DNA of 64,000 bases from Krasilnikovozyma curviuscula (lineage: Eukaryota; Basidiomycota; Tremellomycetes; Cystofilobasidiales; Mrakiaceae), in the NCBI GenBank assembly GCA_014825775.1, contig MVAQ01000007.1, positions 1 through 64,000 of the forward strand, in the 5' to 3' direction. This document shows, one piece after another, positions 1 to 12,311 of this stretch; the first letter of the stretch is position 1, and each line of letters begins with the position of its first letter. Position numbers and translations under genes: made by a program. The notes beneath the pieces were generated by a model. That model saw only the letters and a list, made by a program, of their open reading frames with translations. It was not told where the DNA came from and ran no database searches.

Positions 1-635
1 CACTAGAGCAGTCGAGCGTCGCATGCGACGAAAACGGATGACCAACCTTGCTGGTTTTTGAAAGGAAATTTCTGCAGATTCTCAATACTCTAGTGGGGAT
101 AAAAGATATAAGTATTCTCTCTGGGAGGGTTAGAAGATCCTATTGTTTGGAAAATCAATTCAAGAAAATGAGCTGGTAACCAAGTACACATTGGCCCAAA
201 TGAATAACAACGAGTGCGCAGATGACTTCGGTGCTTGAAGTAAGATAGGATACCTCGCAATGTGATCATTTTCAGAAATAAACTGAACAGCTAAGAGGAA
301 CTTCAGTAGGAAGAGATTGAATGGAGAGGTATAGAGGCTCTTGCGCTATTACTCGGGTAAAGGAAGGAAAACGCTCTATACCATCAAGTAGGTCAAATCA
401 GCGCCTTTTCCTGAATACTCACCAGCAGTCACAAAGCACTATTCAGTTTGACAGAAACAGAAAGGCTAAGTATTCAGGTCCTCAGTCTCCCTTACAAACC
501 CCTTCAACCTGGTCGCCCTCTTCGCCATGGCCCATTACGTTTGCGTCTTTTATTTCAATTTTCAAACGTAGCGGCTTCATAAACTCTACCTCTAAGAGCG
601 AAAAAGAGGCGATTTTAATCTGGACTGATACGCCT
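1..635. other. Left-edge intergenic stretch
   Basis: I see no supported gene here. Open frames in this stretch lack initiation context, recognisable domains and splice structure, and the longest one (321-809, +) is antisense to the last exon of the SnoaL-like gene. It presumably holds the 3' flank of that gene and sequence belonging to a neighbour outside the window. Confidence 0.5.
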
Positions 636-1306
636 CTAGGAATTCTTCGCCATCACTTCATTCAAGTACGCCGAGTCCCAATAGGCTCTGATCTTGACGA
701 TGGTATCGTCCTCAAACTCCATGAACCAAGCATAGCTGTAGCATACAGATTCCCATCAGCACCTCAAGCATTTCTAGAAACACTGCAGAATCACATGGTA
801 GCTCACTGATGTTCATATGCTTTTTTCTCCTTCACCAGCATCGCATGCGAGCTCATCTCAAACACTGCCGTGTTTGGAGTCGAGGGGGAGACAAAACACG
901 ACTTGAGAACGACTCTGGGCGTATCTGAGAAACACGCTCGAAGTGGTGAGAAAGCATCTAGAAACGCTTTTCTGCCCTGTCGAACGTTAAGCGTCCAATC
1001 AGCTAATATTTTTTTGAAAGGCGAAGTTGAAAGACTCACTTTGAACAAGCCGCCCATTCGATACAACTCCGGATTACTAGTTGGGGAGGAGATCATGATC
1101 TCTGCGTCGGGAGCGATCTTATCGAAGAACGCTTGGAAGTTGTAGTCGCAGAGGGGCTGGAGAATTTCTCGAGCTCGACTTTCTGTGATGTATGTACGAG
1201 GTGGGAGGTTAGCCATACTTCTAAGTGAGGTTGAGCCACGAAGGAACTTCAGTCGTTGGGAGAACATGAGCGAGTGACCTGTTGAAAGAAGATTCAGGTG
1301 ACGCAT
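636..1306 (-). CDS. SnoaL-like / NTF2-fold domain protein
   Basis: The spliced product is about 199 residues from two exons (1306-807 and 735-636) with a 71-nt intron whose donor is GTGAGC and whose acceptor ends GCTACAG. The body reads as a small SnoaL-like alpha/beta-barrel protein. After an N-terminal region with AREILQPLCDYNF it has a short core and ends with YAWFMEFEDDTIVKIRAY followed by WDSAYLNEV, the C-terminal strand pattern seen in fungal NTF2-superfamily proteins of the ketosteroid-isomerase type. Such proteins are often polyketide cyclase-like or of unknown substrate. An in-frame ATG at 1216 (MANLPPRTY) could be the true start, since the first 30 residues are basic and non-conserved-looking; they could alternatively be a targeting extension. 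No pathway neighbours suggest a substrate. Confidence 0.7.
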
Positions 1307-1791
1307 TATGGGTTTGCTGGATTACTGCATTGCAATGGAAGTTCCGTTTGGGGCTGGAGCACTTTGATAGGAATAGTGTATAATCAAAAACATGTTCCGT
1401 GGTTAGTCTGTTTCAAGAAAAATGTCCAGAGATCTAAAACTTCAAATCTCATTCGTTGAGTAAAACAACCGATCCGCCACCGTGTTATCTCAGGCGTGAA
1501 CAGGGAAATTACAATCAAGATTGAGCTGGGTTCTTTGAAATCCTCTTCATACAGCGTTGAGCTCTGGTGCAGTACCACGCCCTGGAGAAAATGAAAACAA
1601 TCTCGACCTTGCGAAGGCACACGGCGCTTTTGAAGCGGCTGGTCGGGACGACAAGACGGTGACAACGGTGATTTTGATTTTCGCTCCCCACAATGAAGTT
1701 GACTTCCGAGAAATTCACCTTTCTCACCCAAAGGCTTCTCCATTCCGCAATAGAATAGGAAGGAGGTAGAGCTCATTGGACCGACAGACTG
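1307..1791. other. Divergent promoter region
   Basis: This is the 485-nt gap between the SnoaL-like gene (-) and the DUF1593 gene (+), so it should hold both promoters. Open frames here (for example 1384-1776, -) show no domain or splice support. I see no clear TATA box or other named site. Confidence 0.5.
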
Positions 1792-4112
1792 ATGGTATTC
1801 CTATTTCCTTGGTCGCTCCTCATCATCGTCTCCTTTCTGACGTTCACCCAGGCGTACAAACCTCGAGTGTTCATCCTCACAGATATCGACAACGAGCCTG
1901 GTGTGTGGCCCCTTATGTTCATTATCCTGACCACCTTCAGTGAAGACTGACTTTTTTGTTTGCAACGGGGAATACAAAAGACGATGCTCAGTCGTTGACG
2001 AGGCTGCTACTGTACTCGAATGAAGTCGAGATTGAAGGTCTTGTCAGTGTGACATCTCAATGGCTCAGGTAAATTCTCCTCCTCTATTTTTCTCCTTCAA
2101 TGAGATACCGACAGTTTGTTCGTTTTTTGGGGGGAACAATAAGGTACGAAACGCATCCTGAACGGATCCACTCGATACTTTCTGGCTACTCGACTGTGCA
2201 CTCGAACCTCCTTGCCCATTCACCAACTTACCCATTACCTCAAAGCTTGAAGGAAAAGGTGTTCAGTGGGTTGCCGGACTTTGGTCTGGCGGGCGTCGGA
2301 GAGGGGAAGGACAGCGCTGGGAGTGAGTGGCTGATTAGTGTTGTCGATAAAGAGGATAAAGACAGCAGACCGGTGTTTGTTCAAGCCTGGGGAGGTGATT
2401 TTCTTTATTTGTTTTATCCTAGAGTCTGTTGCTGTCATGCTGATCGGGGTGCTGCTGAATCTGTTTACCTCCGGTTAGGTGCCAACTGTCTTGCTCAAGC
2501 TCTTTACAAGGTCAACTCAACTCGATCAGCTTCTGATTTTGAGTATTTCATCTCTAAAATTAGAGTATATGCTATTAGTGACCAGGATAACGCTGGTACG
2601 TCCCCATCTCATCTCTCCGAGTGGCTGTTGTTTTACCTCTACATTGACATCTGTTTCTCAATGGTTGATGGCTGCCTTCTAAACAGGACCATGGATCAGA
2701 GATAACTTCCCAACGATATCCTACATTGCCTCTGTGCACGCAGAGAACCAATACTCCCTCGCTGCGTAAGTATGTCCCCTCCCTTTCCCCTCCAAATCCC
2801 ACCTCACTAACCCCTCCAATATCTCAGATGGCACGGTATCTCCGGTGAAGCATATACATTCACGAATACGGCCTTACCAGAACTCATCTCTAACGCGTGG
2901 ATCCAAAAGCATATCCAGCTCGGGCCTTACGGCGGGCTGTACCCCGATATCGAGTTTATTATGGAGGGCGACACGCCGGCATTCTTGGGTACGATCCCTA
3001 ATGGTCTCAACGACCCTCGACAGCGTGAGTACTTCGGGCATGAGTGGTACATATTTGAAAGGATGCTGATAGCTTTTGGCGGTGGGCGGTGTTAGCTACG
3101 TGGGGTGGTTGGGGTGGAAGGTACATGCCACTAGTAAACAGTGGTACTTCTGGCCATTTGTTAGATACGACGGATAGCGTCCGAAGTCCAGTCGACGGCC
3201 TCGTGAGTTTGCACACGCGCCCACCTCAATTCTCCTCTTTAATACAAGCGCTGAATCCACTGGCATCATCATACAGATGAAGAGAACTTCTCAGGCGACA
3301 ATTTGGCGCTGGAGAGAAGCCGTCCAATGGGATTTCGCGTCGAGGATCCAGTACGTCCCTCGCTCAATTCGCACCGACTTGTGTTCCCCTCTTGACTCCT
3401 CTCATTAAACACGGTATCATACGCAGATGGACTCTCACGGAAGATTACTCGAAAGCTGTTCACCCGCCGACCATCGTTGTCAACGGCCATGACTCGACGG
3501 ATGCGATGGTCGTCCAGTGCCTGAGCGGGGAAACAATCCACTTAGATGCTTCGAAGAGTTACAGCCCAGATGGCCTCGGGCTGACTTTCAAAGTGAGTTC
3601 CTGGCTACTCTGACAATCAAAAGAAAAGTCAAGGAGCTAAGAGCTGATTTGGATCTTCATTTTGATGAATTCCACCAGTGGTATCAATACAAAGAGGTCG
3701 ACGCCTGGGTCGCGAACGTCCGTTTCACAGTTCTTCTCCTTCCACTGAAACTTCCATTGATAAAACTTCCTTTTTATTTTTTTAACATAGGCCAATTGGG
3801 AGGTCCCGACTTTGGAGCACTTCGACACCAACACGACCTCCGTTCTAACGTTGCAGCTGCCTGAGACGATTCAGTTCAAACGGTCAGAGCAACTAGTATT
3901 GTATAAAGAGGAGAGGAAGATGCATGTCATCCTTGAGGTAACCACCGTCGGTGAAATTCCCGTGACGAGATACAAGCGGTGAGTTTACCCACTTTACCTG
4001 ATTGAAGTGCGCTACGTACGACTTTAGAATTCTGATGGCGTTTTACACAAACAGGGTCATCTTGCACGTCAAGCAGGTACATGGGGAAAATACCGGACAT
4101 GATGAACTTTGA
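1792..4112 (+). CDS. Secreted DUF1593 (Sde182/nucleoside-hydrolase-like) protein
   Basis: The gene has about ten short exons. The ATG at 1792 opens a signal peptide (MVFLFPWSLLIIVSFLTF, cleavage near QA), followed by KPRVFILTDIDNEP joined across the first intron to DDAQSLTRLLLYSNE. The D-x-DNEP-DDAQS pattern is the metal/ribose-binding signature of the nucleoside-hydrolase-like DUF1593 domain (PF07632). Later exons read WLRYETHPERIHSIL, RPVFVQAWGG, AISDQDNAGPWIRDNFP, YGGLYPDIEFIMEGD and TPAFLGTIPNGLND, all typical of that family. The C-terminal part (GHDSTDAMVV, LDASKSYSPDG, LTFKWYQY) resembles the Ig-like Sde182 C-terminal domain. It ends at TGA 4110-4112. Family members were linked to cellulose binding in Saccharophagus, but the substrate is unproven; an extracellular glycosidase/hydrolase role is inference. 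Confidence 0.85.
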
Positions 4113-5439
4113 GTAGAGGGACCCTAAGAAAATGGGGGTTTGATCTATAAATGTGATGCTTGAATCACTTCGTAAGGATTCCGCAAGTGATGGGATTGAA
4201 CTTGTTCACAATCTGAAGAATCAGTAATTTAACGGGATTTTGTGGTGAAATTGTCGTTGTGTGAGCTGGGATGAAGCACCCTCCTTGGTTGCATCCTTAC
4301 GAACGGTCTCGATGTGATACTCTTCTGACATTATCGCACAGAATCTCCGCCCATGCTACCATCACAATCTCAAAAAAAGCCTAGAATGAGTCTATAGTAC
4401 TCAACTAGTAATATTGAGCCTTCCGAATCCTTCTTAAAGTTTACCTTCTTGTCGGATCCTCGCAATTTCACGAAGCGCGATTTCCTTTATGGCGACCATC
4501 TCGTCTCCGATAACGTTTTCGAAGCCCAGTTTCACTATCCAACCCACTCGATAACTCAGTATTCAAATAAATATATATATATATATAAACACCGTCATAG
4601 GATTCAGCTCAAAATTCCATCTTTACCTCCAAAGATCTGCAACGTTGGCGCGCCCCACACATTCAAAACAGACGGTGTTCGTTTCTCGTTCTTCCAAACC
4701 TTTAATAGACAAAATTTGCGTTAGAGAAATTGACTACAGATGGCTCTCTAGCTATGTTTTGCCTAAGTTTGAGCCTGGGGGGTCCTCTGGGGGAGCCAAT
4801 AGGAGATGCACTCCCTCAACCTTAACTTCCCATCAGCCGATTGATTGCGATCTCCTCATTCCGTTCTTTCTCTTCATCTTTGCTCTCATATACAGCAGAT
4901 CTTTCTTTTTTTTTATTTTTTTTTGTACTGATGATTCTCCCTCGATTCCGCCGAAAGATTACTCTCGGAGCTGTCTTTTTTTTTTTTTTACTTTTTTGCA
5001 CGTCTCCTACATCAAACGTCTCTAGCGCCCACCACACACTTCCCATTTCTCATCTCCAGTAAGTTTCACAGGTGCCAATCTTCTCTGCTTTAAATAGTAT
5101 GCCGTACATCGATGTGGCAGCTTCTCGCTGCGTTTCGTGTTGCTTGGAGAAAATAAAATAGAAAAGAATCTTCCTCCCCCTCTTTGGGCATGCTTGAATT
5201 TCCACCATGATCCTTACGCAGATGGCTTTGACAAGTGTCTTAGAAATGAGGGTGTTTACTGTTTTAATTTGCACAACGCCACGATGACGCTCTTGCGTTG
5301 GTTCTTGCGCTGCTGCTGACTGGCCGCTTCTTTCACTCATCCCTCACCAGTATCCTCCTCCTGTTTCCTCGTCCACTCCGTCTTCCTTCAAAATACTCAG
5401 CATTCGACCTCACACCAGCGTCAGCCAGGACAGGAAGCC
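4113..5439. other. Intergenic region upstream of the Srk1-like kinase
   Basis: No gene is supported. The stretch holds a (TA)n run at about 4569-4587 and long T/CT-rich tracts at about 4905-4924 and 4976-4990. The tracts fit a pyrimidine-rich core promoter or long 5' leader of the kinase gene that starts at 5440. Open frames over the T-tracts encode only Phe/Ser-rich low-complexity peptides. Confidence 0.5.
4569..4587. repeat. (TA)n microsatellite
   Basis: A short run of alternating A and T lies in the gap upstream of the kinase gene. It is a simple repeat with no visible link to a coding region. Confidence 0.8.
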
Positions 5440-8400
5440 ATGCCTGTGATTGACGCTTTCAAAAGTAAGTCTTTCATTTTTACAGCGGGTAAAGCAATCC
5501 GTCCAATGAGATGGGTAAGCTGACAATCCGTTATGTCTTTCTTCCTCTCCTTTTACTTCTGGAAATAATTTTTCTTCAACGATAAACCTCTGTGTATCAA
5601 TAGACCTGATTCGACACGGAAAGCACGCTAGAGAAGGCGTCAACTCCTCTTCATCCCTCGACGTCGGTCCCACACCCGCGAACACCTCTTCAAACTTTCA
5701 CGCCGATCAACACCAGAAGCAGCAGGCATCGAGCAACCTAGCTAAAGGTTCTGTTTCACCTGGTTACCAAAAAGAAGCTCAGATGATCGTCGACGAAGAA
5801 AGGGAGAGGAAGGAAAAAGATTTACCCAAGTACCCAGGGTTGGAATCATGGACTCTGGTCGAAAAAATGGGAGAGTGAGTAACTGTTTCGTTTCTTGCTC
5901 TCATCATCCCATTACAGAACCAACAAATGGAAGACCGGTGGAAGAAGTGGGCTTGGCTGCGTCTGCTTGGAAGAGAAGCCGATGGCTGTGGAGAAGGGAC
6001 AACGGCGGAAAATACGTCATTCGATTTTTTTTCGCTTGACCACGAAACAATACCTCAAACAAGAAGCAGGACAATGACTTGGAAGCCTTTTGGGTTCCGT
6101 TCGTCGTGGTCCAGGCCTCTTTGTTTTTCGTCATTTCGATCCCATTGAATTTCAGCAGCGGCTGAAAGCCAATATTACTTATGACCAAAAGTCTTCTTTA
6201 AGCAACTTACTGACCGTTTGCTTTCCACTCTTTAACATTGCAGTGGTGCTTTCTCGAATGTCTACAAGGCCAGGGATCGACTGAACGGGCAACAGGTTGC
6301 TGTGAAGGTCGTTAGGAAGTACGAAATGAGCTCCAGTCAGGTAAGGCAACATTTCGTCTGTTTGCTCCAAGTTTTTATTTCTTTGTTGCTGGTGGAGTTC
6401 TGGGGTATCTCTTTCTTCCAACGTCTATCCCCTCTGGAGCACTTTGGTGTGACAAAGGCTTGCGACGAACGCAGCATAGATTTGTCACCCTGTGATTTCA
6501 GTGCTCATTCTTCCAAAATGCGGTTGCGCTCTGTCATACATAGATGTTCTTTCATTCTCCAGCTTCAAGGTCCGTATAGAGGACTTCCGGTACTAACTCT
6601 AGATCCCCACTCCACCTCTTGCGTATGCTCCCTTCGTCGTCAAACATTACTCCGATCTGCTCTCCCCATTCTACTCTAACCAGCATGAAGGAAATAAACA
6701 CCTCAATCCCAACTTCAAAAAGAGACCAAGAGTTACAGAGGTTCGTCTTTTATTTTCGCCACTTCTGGTTCTCGGCTCTTGTTGCACATCTTTGCTTTTT
6801 GGTGTTTGGTTCGTTCTGTCTTGATGTGTCCTTCTCTCGTCTTCCCGTTCATCTGTTGCTTCTTGCAACTGAGCTTTACTTTCCGGACCGATACCTGACT
6901 CGTGTTCTCTTCCGCATTCTCGATTCCATCTCAATACCCGCCTCTCTTCACGCTCCTTCCTCAATCTAAAAAAAAAATCCCTTGATTTCTGACTCATCAT
7001 TGTTGATCAACTTATCCAGCGTGCCAACATCCTCAAAGAAGTTCAGATTATGCGTGGGACTGATCACCCATCGATAGTGAAACTTATCTCGTTCAGTGAG
7101 AGTCCTGAACATTACTTCCTGGTCCTTGAGCGTGAGTCCACCGGTTCGTTTAAGCCGCTATCTCTTGCTTTTTGACTGACAAGACTGGCTGTCTCTCTCA
7201 GTGATGCCAGGAGGTGAACTCTTCCACCAAATCGTAAAACTCACCTACTTCTCCGAACAGCTGAGTCGACACGTTATACTTCAGGTGGCCCATGGTATCA
7301 GGTATCTCCACGAAGAGAGAGGCGTTGTGCATCGGTATGTGACATGTTCTTTAATTGGGCGGATCATTTGAACCCAGAAGATGTGCTGACATCTTGCGAC
7401 TTTGCTAGTGATATCAAACCCGAGAACATTCTCTTTGAACGAATTCCCATCATCCCATCCAAAAACCCGGTTCATCGTCAGTATGATGAAGACAAAGAGG
7501 ATGAAGGTGAATTTCAACTCGGTATTGGAGGCGGTGGGATTGGTCAAGTAAAGATTGCAGACTTTGGGTTGAGTAAAGTTGTCTGGCAAGAGGATACCAG
7601 CACTCCTTGTGGAACGGTTGGATACACTGCTCCTGAAATTGTGAAAGATGAGAGATATTCGAAGAGTGTCGATATGTGGGCGTTGGGTTGCGTGTTGTAT
7701 ACTCTGTTGTGTGGGTTCCCGTGAGTGATACCAACTTTTCTTTCTCTTTATGAGATATCAAGTCTCACTCTTCTCTGTCGCCATATTCCAGACCTTTCTA
7801 CGATGAATCGATTGCTGTTCTGACTGAGAAGGTGGCTCGAGGCTATTACACCTTCCTTTCTCCCTGGTGGGACGACATCTCTGCTTCCTCAAAGGACCTG
7901 ATCTCTCACTTGCTGTGCATCGATCCTAACCAACGATATACTATCGACGAGTTCTTGGCCCACCCATGGTGCAACGAACAACCACCACCTCGTAGCGTAC
8001 AACAGACACAACCAAAGCTTGCGGTCCCCAAGCAGGATGTCCCAATGGATTCACCGCTGCTTCAGTCCGTCAAGGCTGCCAACAGAGAAGGAAGATCTCC
8101 TGGCCTGGCAACCCTCAAAGAAGCCTTCGATGTCACCTACGCCGTCCACAGGATGGAGGAAGAAGGTGCTAGGAGACGAGCGTACAACGGTCCAGGCGGT
8201 GCTGGTCCAAGAGGTTTCCTGAAAGGCCTCAATGAAGATGACGAGGAGGACTTCGACGAAGAGGATGAACAGGAAGCAGGTCGGGCCGACCGAGTAGCTC
8301 AAAACCTCGCTGATCAACGATCTCGTAATCAGGCTCCTGCTGCTCCTGCTGCTGCACCAGCTGCCGTTCAACAGAAATTCGTTGGAAGTGGTGGAGCGGA

Positions 8401-8599
8401 TAGAAAGATGGCTGAAGCTGCACTGTACGACGGTCGCGCTGGTCAAAGGGATAGAGGTCGCTCTGGACGAGACAGACAGCGTCACGGCGGGTTTGAACTT
8501 GATCTCAACTCTGCAACTCTCCTTGGCCGAAGGAAAAACATTGGCAGCCCATTGAAGCTTGGTTTGGATTCCCCTGGTTCTCCAATGAGGGTAAACTAG
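5440..8599 (+). CDS. CAMK-family Ser/Thr kinase, Srk1/RCK2-like
   Basis: The product is roughly 590 residues. The start ATG at 5440 gives MPVIDAFKNLIRHG after splicing. The kinase domain begins LESWTLVEKMGDGAFSNVY (Gly-rich loop) with VAVKVVRKYE supplying the catalytic Lys. HRDIKPENILF is the catalytic loop, IADFGLSK the DFG, and TPCGTVGYTAPE the activation segment and APE. An insert of about 35 residues between PENILF and the DFG (IPIIPSKNPVHRQYDE...) is a hallmark of the fungal Rck2/Srk1 group, kinases acting downstream of stress MAPKs (Hog1/Sty1). A 57-nt exon at 6684-6740 encodes HEGNKHLNPNFKKRPRVTE between introns of about 343 and 279 nt; without it RANILKEVQ would join directly to the N-lobe. 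The 5875-6243 intron is also long (369 nt). The tail is acidic (EDDEEDFDEEDEQE) and then Ala/Arg/Gly-rich. Exact orthology (RCK1/2, Srk1, CMK-like) is inferred. Confidence 0.88.
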
Positions 8600-9610
8600 T
8601 ATCCCAACACTTCGTCTCGCCCACCATCAATATCTAATTTACCCAGTAACCCATTCGTCAAACATGAAATTATCGACACCACCATCACATCATTACACTC
8701 AGGCCCCGTCACTGTCGGATTACAATACTATCACATCACCATCATCATCTAACGACCACGTATTAGAACATTCACGACTGGTGAACCACTACTGTGTAAT
8801 CAGATATTTCACGTCCATCATCAACACCATTATCATCAACCTGTTCATGATAGCATCAGTACCATTGGTAACAGTCATCTACGCATCCCCCTTGAGGATG
8901 AAAGTTGAAAGCTACTTTAATGGCTTGCTTTGTATCAACGATGGAACCATACCACCTTTCCATCTCACATTATATGCTGGTCTTCTTCTTCTTCTTCTTC
9001 TTCTTCATCATCATCTTTGTTTCTTTCTTTCTGTGACCTGGTAGATATACATGTATGTACATCTATGTGCTGCTGTTGATGGGTGAACGATCGAAAGGCA
9101 TTACCGTTGTGTTACGGTTTGACTCAATTACACATCTGAAGTTCTAATGACTCTTCTGCTATATCTGCTCCCTTCAAGTCTTCTGGTGAGACTTCAGGGA
9201 TGACACAAGGGGTAAATTCTAGCTTCAACAAAAATTCTGCCCTTCTGAGTGATATTACATCAGAACTTAGTCACCTCAGCCACTGTTTTCCTTATATTTA
9301 TGCTGAGCACATCTCTCTGTTATAGTTTTTGAAGCTCCAAGACAAGTTTCCGTCCAGTCTACGCACTATGTAAACGAGCGGCAGATGGACGAAGCAATCT
9401 TTCTTCTCCGCAAAAACAGCAGCGCGGGAACTGATGCTTCCAATTTTCAGTCGCATAATGTGGTAGCTTTATAAATACAGATCGATTTCAATTTAATACA
9501 GCTCGGAGGATGGAGTAACGAAGGTGATTTGGGGGCAAAGGAACGGAACGCAAGCGCTACATAATTGAGACAGGAAAGGAGACGTTCATTGAGTTCAACT
9601 CACTCCAAGC
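8600..9610. other. Convergent intergenic region
   Basis: The stretch lies between the ends of the kinase (+) and the Gly-rich secreted protein (-). It contains a TTC/ATC simple repeat at about 8981-9015. No gene is supported: the open frame 8664-9044 is Ser/His/Leu low complexity and is more likely 3' UTR. Confidence 0.55.
8981..9015. repeat. (TTC)n(ATC)n microsatellite
   Basis: About nine TTC units run straight into ATC units in the 3' flank of the kinase gene. Confidence 0.8.
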
Positions 9611-10693
9611 TTACAAAATTCCACCGAGCAATCCTCCGGTGTTGGTGGTACCTCCCAGAAGACCTCCTGAATTTCCAGCACCAAGAAGACCGTCAAGGAG
9701 TTCTGGAACGAGGCCAGTGACCCCACCAGAGGCTTGAGGACCTGTGACGCCACCTAGGATACCAGTGGGTGATAAGAGCTGGCCGATAACACCAGAGGGA
9801 GCAAGGATCTCAGCCACAAGACCGGATGGACCAGCGACCCCGTTGAGGTTGAGGTTGAGACCCTTCTTTCCTCCGAGCTTCAGACGGGAAAGCATGAGAT
9901 CATCGCGTCAGTCGTCACTCTATTACTGATAGGCCTCTTTGAAGCGAGAGAGAAGAGAAAGGAAGAAGATTGAACTTACACCAACAGTCACGTCGTTTCC
10001 TTTCTTCTTCCGAGCTTCAAGCTCGACCGGTTCTTCAGCGAAGCGAGGTTCGACTTCGTCCCGTTTTAGTCCCAAACCACCAAGTAGTCCACCACCGCTA
10101 CCCAAGTCTAAGATTCCTCCGGTAGTAGTGCCTCCATTACCGAGCAAGCCTTCGACGAGAGCAGGAACGACACCGAGGACGCCGCCGGATTCTTGTGGAC
10201 CTGCGACACCGCCGAGGATTCCTGTTGGTGATAAGAGCTGCCCGACGATACCGGTTGGAGAAAGGATCCCCGCAACGAGACCGGAAGGACCGACCGCGCC
10301 GTTGAGGTTGATGTTGGCGCCTTTCTTTCCTCCAAGCTAGTAGACGAGTTGAAACAACATGTTAGAGGGCATCAGAGCTCTATTGTCTCATCAGAACTGG
10401 TGGCTGAATAGGAAAGGACTGTACAGCAATGGTTACATCGTTACCTTTCTTCTTACGAGCTTCAAGCTCGATGCTGTCGTCGTAGCGCTGGATGACTTCT
10501 TCTCGCTTGAGATCAACAACCTGAGCGACAGAACGTTGTAAGCCTTCCTACCCTACTGCGGCATTACACCCACATGAGAAAGAAAACTAGTAATAATAGA
10601 GATTATACTTACTGATCGTTCAATTGGAGTAGGCATGGCCGAGACCAACGAGGAGCAGATGCTTAAAGCCACGACTGTTTTGATGAACCACAT
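9611..10693 (-). CDS. Secreted Gly-rich protein with duplicated module and KR sites
   Basis: Four exons (10693-10613, 10520-10425, 10336-9980, 9877-9611), all joined in phase 0, give 266 residues. Residues 1-19 are a signal peptide (MWFIKTVVALSICSSLVSA). The rest is two copies of one module: LKR(E/D)EV, an acidic stretch, ARKKKGNDVT, an intron, then LGGKKG, N-x-NLNG, GPSGLVA, IL(S/A)P(T/S)G, GQLLSPTGILGGV, GPQ-x-SGG and a Gly/Leu-rich end. The phase-0 intron sits at the same point in both copies, so the unit was duplicated as DNA with its intron. LKR followed by an acidic residue is a plausible Kex2 site, which would release about two Gly-rich hydrophobic fragments. There are no Cys residues outside the signal peptide, so it is not a hydrophobin. 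I know no named family; a cell-surface or secreted structural peptide is inference. Confidence 0.75.
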
Positions 10694-10820
10694 ATTTTCG
10701 GTCTGGCGGTGGTAAGAGTGGGAGAGAGTTGTTACAAGCGCTGTTTGGTACTCAAAGGGGAAGTAGGAGTGAAGAATTGGTGAATGAATAGAAGAACAAG
10801 GATGAGAAGAGAACGGTAGC

Positions 10821-10829
10821 CCTTTTATA
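10821..10829 (-). promoter_or_regulatory. TATA box of the Gly-rich secreted gene
   Basis: On the minus strand this reads TATAAAAGG and lies about 130 nt upstream of the ATG at 10693. It is followed by a CT/CA-rich leader. The secreted repeat gene at 40.2-41.0 kb has the same element at nearly the same distance. Confidence 0.6.
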
Positions 10830-12311
10830 CGGCGAGATGGATAATTGTTCGCCTCCTTTGCTTCTCTTCCTCGACACTCTTTAATTGAGGTGAAGCGTCA
10901 TGCGAGAAGCAGCAAATTCCCCAAAACTCTAGACTTGAGTCCTCCGTCTCCATGGGTAAAATGGTGGAGTTGATGGTCGTTGCAGCATCGCGTGAGAATG
11001 ATGTACGTCCAAAACTCAAAAACGAAAACAGTGGCGGAAGAATTTAGGACAGTAGTGAGTTTCCACTAGTCTGGTTGATGTCCCCTGCTCTCTGACTGAC
11101 CTGCTTGCCTTGAAGACAGAAAGAAAAGAAAAGAAAGAAACTCAAATTAAGAAATGCGTCGCGTGATGCGAACTGCGTCTGGGACAGTGCTGACTTCCGC
11201 GAAACCATTTTGGCTCGAACTATGTTCTTCTCCCACTTCCTTTCCTCTGACACGCCAAGGTTTGCTACCTCATTACGATCATTAAAAAAAGAAGTAATAG
11301 AAGGTTTTGTGAAACAAGGCTTCCATGATGTGTGGAGCTACTTTAGTGATGAGAGAGAAGCTTCACGAGAGCGACGTGCAATCCATATGGAAACCAACAC
11401 AGACAACATTAGAGCTTGTCGCGCGGCAATGAATCGTAGAGTTAGGCACCAGTCACATCTCTGCACGAGGGAGAACAAAGATCTTGTCAATTTTAAAATA
11501 AGCCATCCGAATAAAGAAGGCTGTCTGGACGGGTAAAACCAAGTGCCGGGGACCTCGTTCCGTTCTTCTCCACGGCAAACTGTGGGCACCAATGGCTGCC
11601 ACGGCGCAGGAGACTGGTTCCGAACGCTGTATCAATCTACGTTGTTCTGTTGAACGCCTAAGTGAACCCATCCCGAACGTTGTGTACTCGGTTGACGTCG
11701 ATGTCTGATTTCCGAGTGGCAGACAACAGGTCAACTTTCAGAAATTTGTACAGATTTTAACGCCTTGTCAATTTGGTATCCTAACCAGATATGAAGAGAA
11801 ACAATTGCGTTCAGTTCCAGGCTGTCGTCTTCGGAGAGAAGCTGAAACGTCGCTTTGACCAGTCGTTCTCTCTCTTTCAACTTGACAGCCTTCTTGATAC
11901 CAGACTACAGTAGCAAATAATCTCGGAGCTGATCATGTTGGCTGTTCTCCTCCCTTCTCCCAAGGCCATAAAGTACTGGAGTCGCTGGGTTCAGAAGGAG
12001 ACAGCGTCGAAGGTTCCAACACGGTAGCGTAACATTTACCGAAAAGGATGATGATGTGCTTGTAGATATGTTCACATGTTCTCTTATGCATCTTGCGAGC
12101 GGAAATCTCATTGATTACGCAAATCAAGAATCCACAATGCGCACGGTCAGGTTGACGCGTTGATTTCCCACTTGCCACTACTCTCACGAACTTCTCCAGA
12201 CCACAACAGTGTTACACTTTACAGCTCAAGTAAGTAGCTTGGCTTCAAGCGAGCTAAGGGTTGAGATTTACTCACCTTACGTACCACCAGCCTTCAATTC
12301 CGGTCAGCGTA
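10830..12311. other. Intergenic region (divergent)
   Basis: The gap contains the upstream regions of the Gly-rich secreted gene (-) and thioredoxin (+). None of the open frames (10825-11019, 11210-11536, 11338-11734, 11905-12187) has domain content or a coherent splice pattern. I see no RNA gene. Confidence 0.5.

Noticed and set aside
4645..5062. Open frames over T-rich tracts
   Set aside because: Phe/Ser low-complexity translations of polypyrimidine DNA upstream of the kinase; no domain or splice support.
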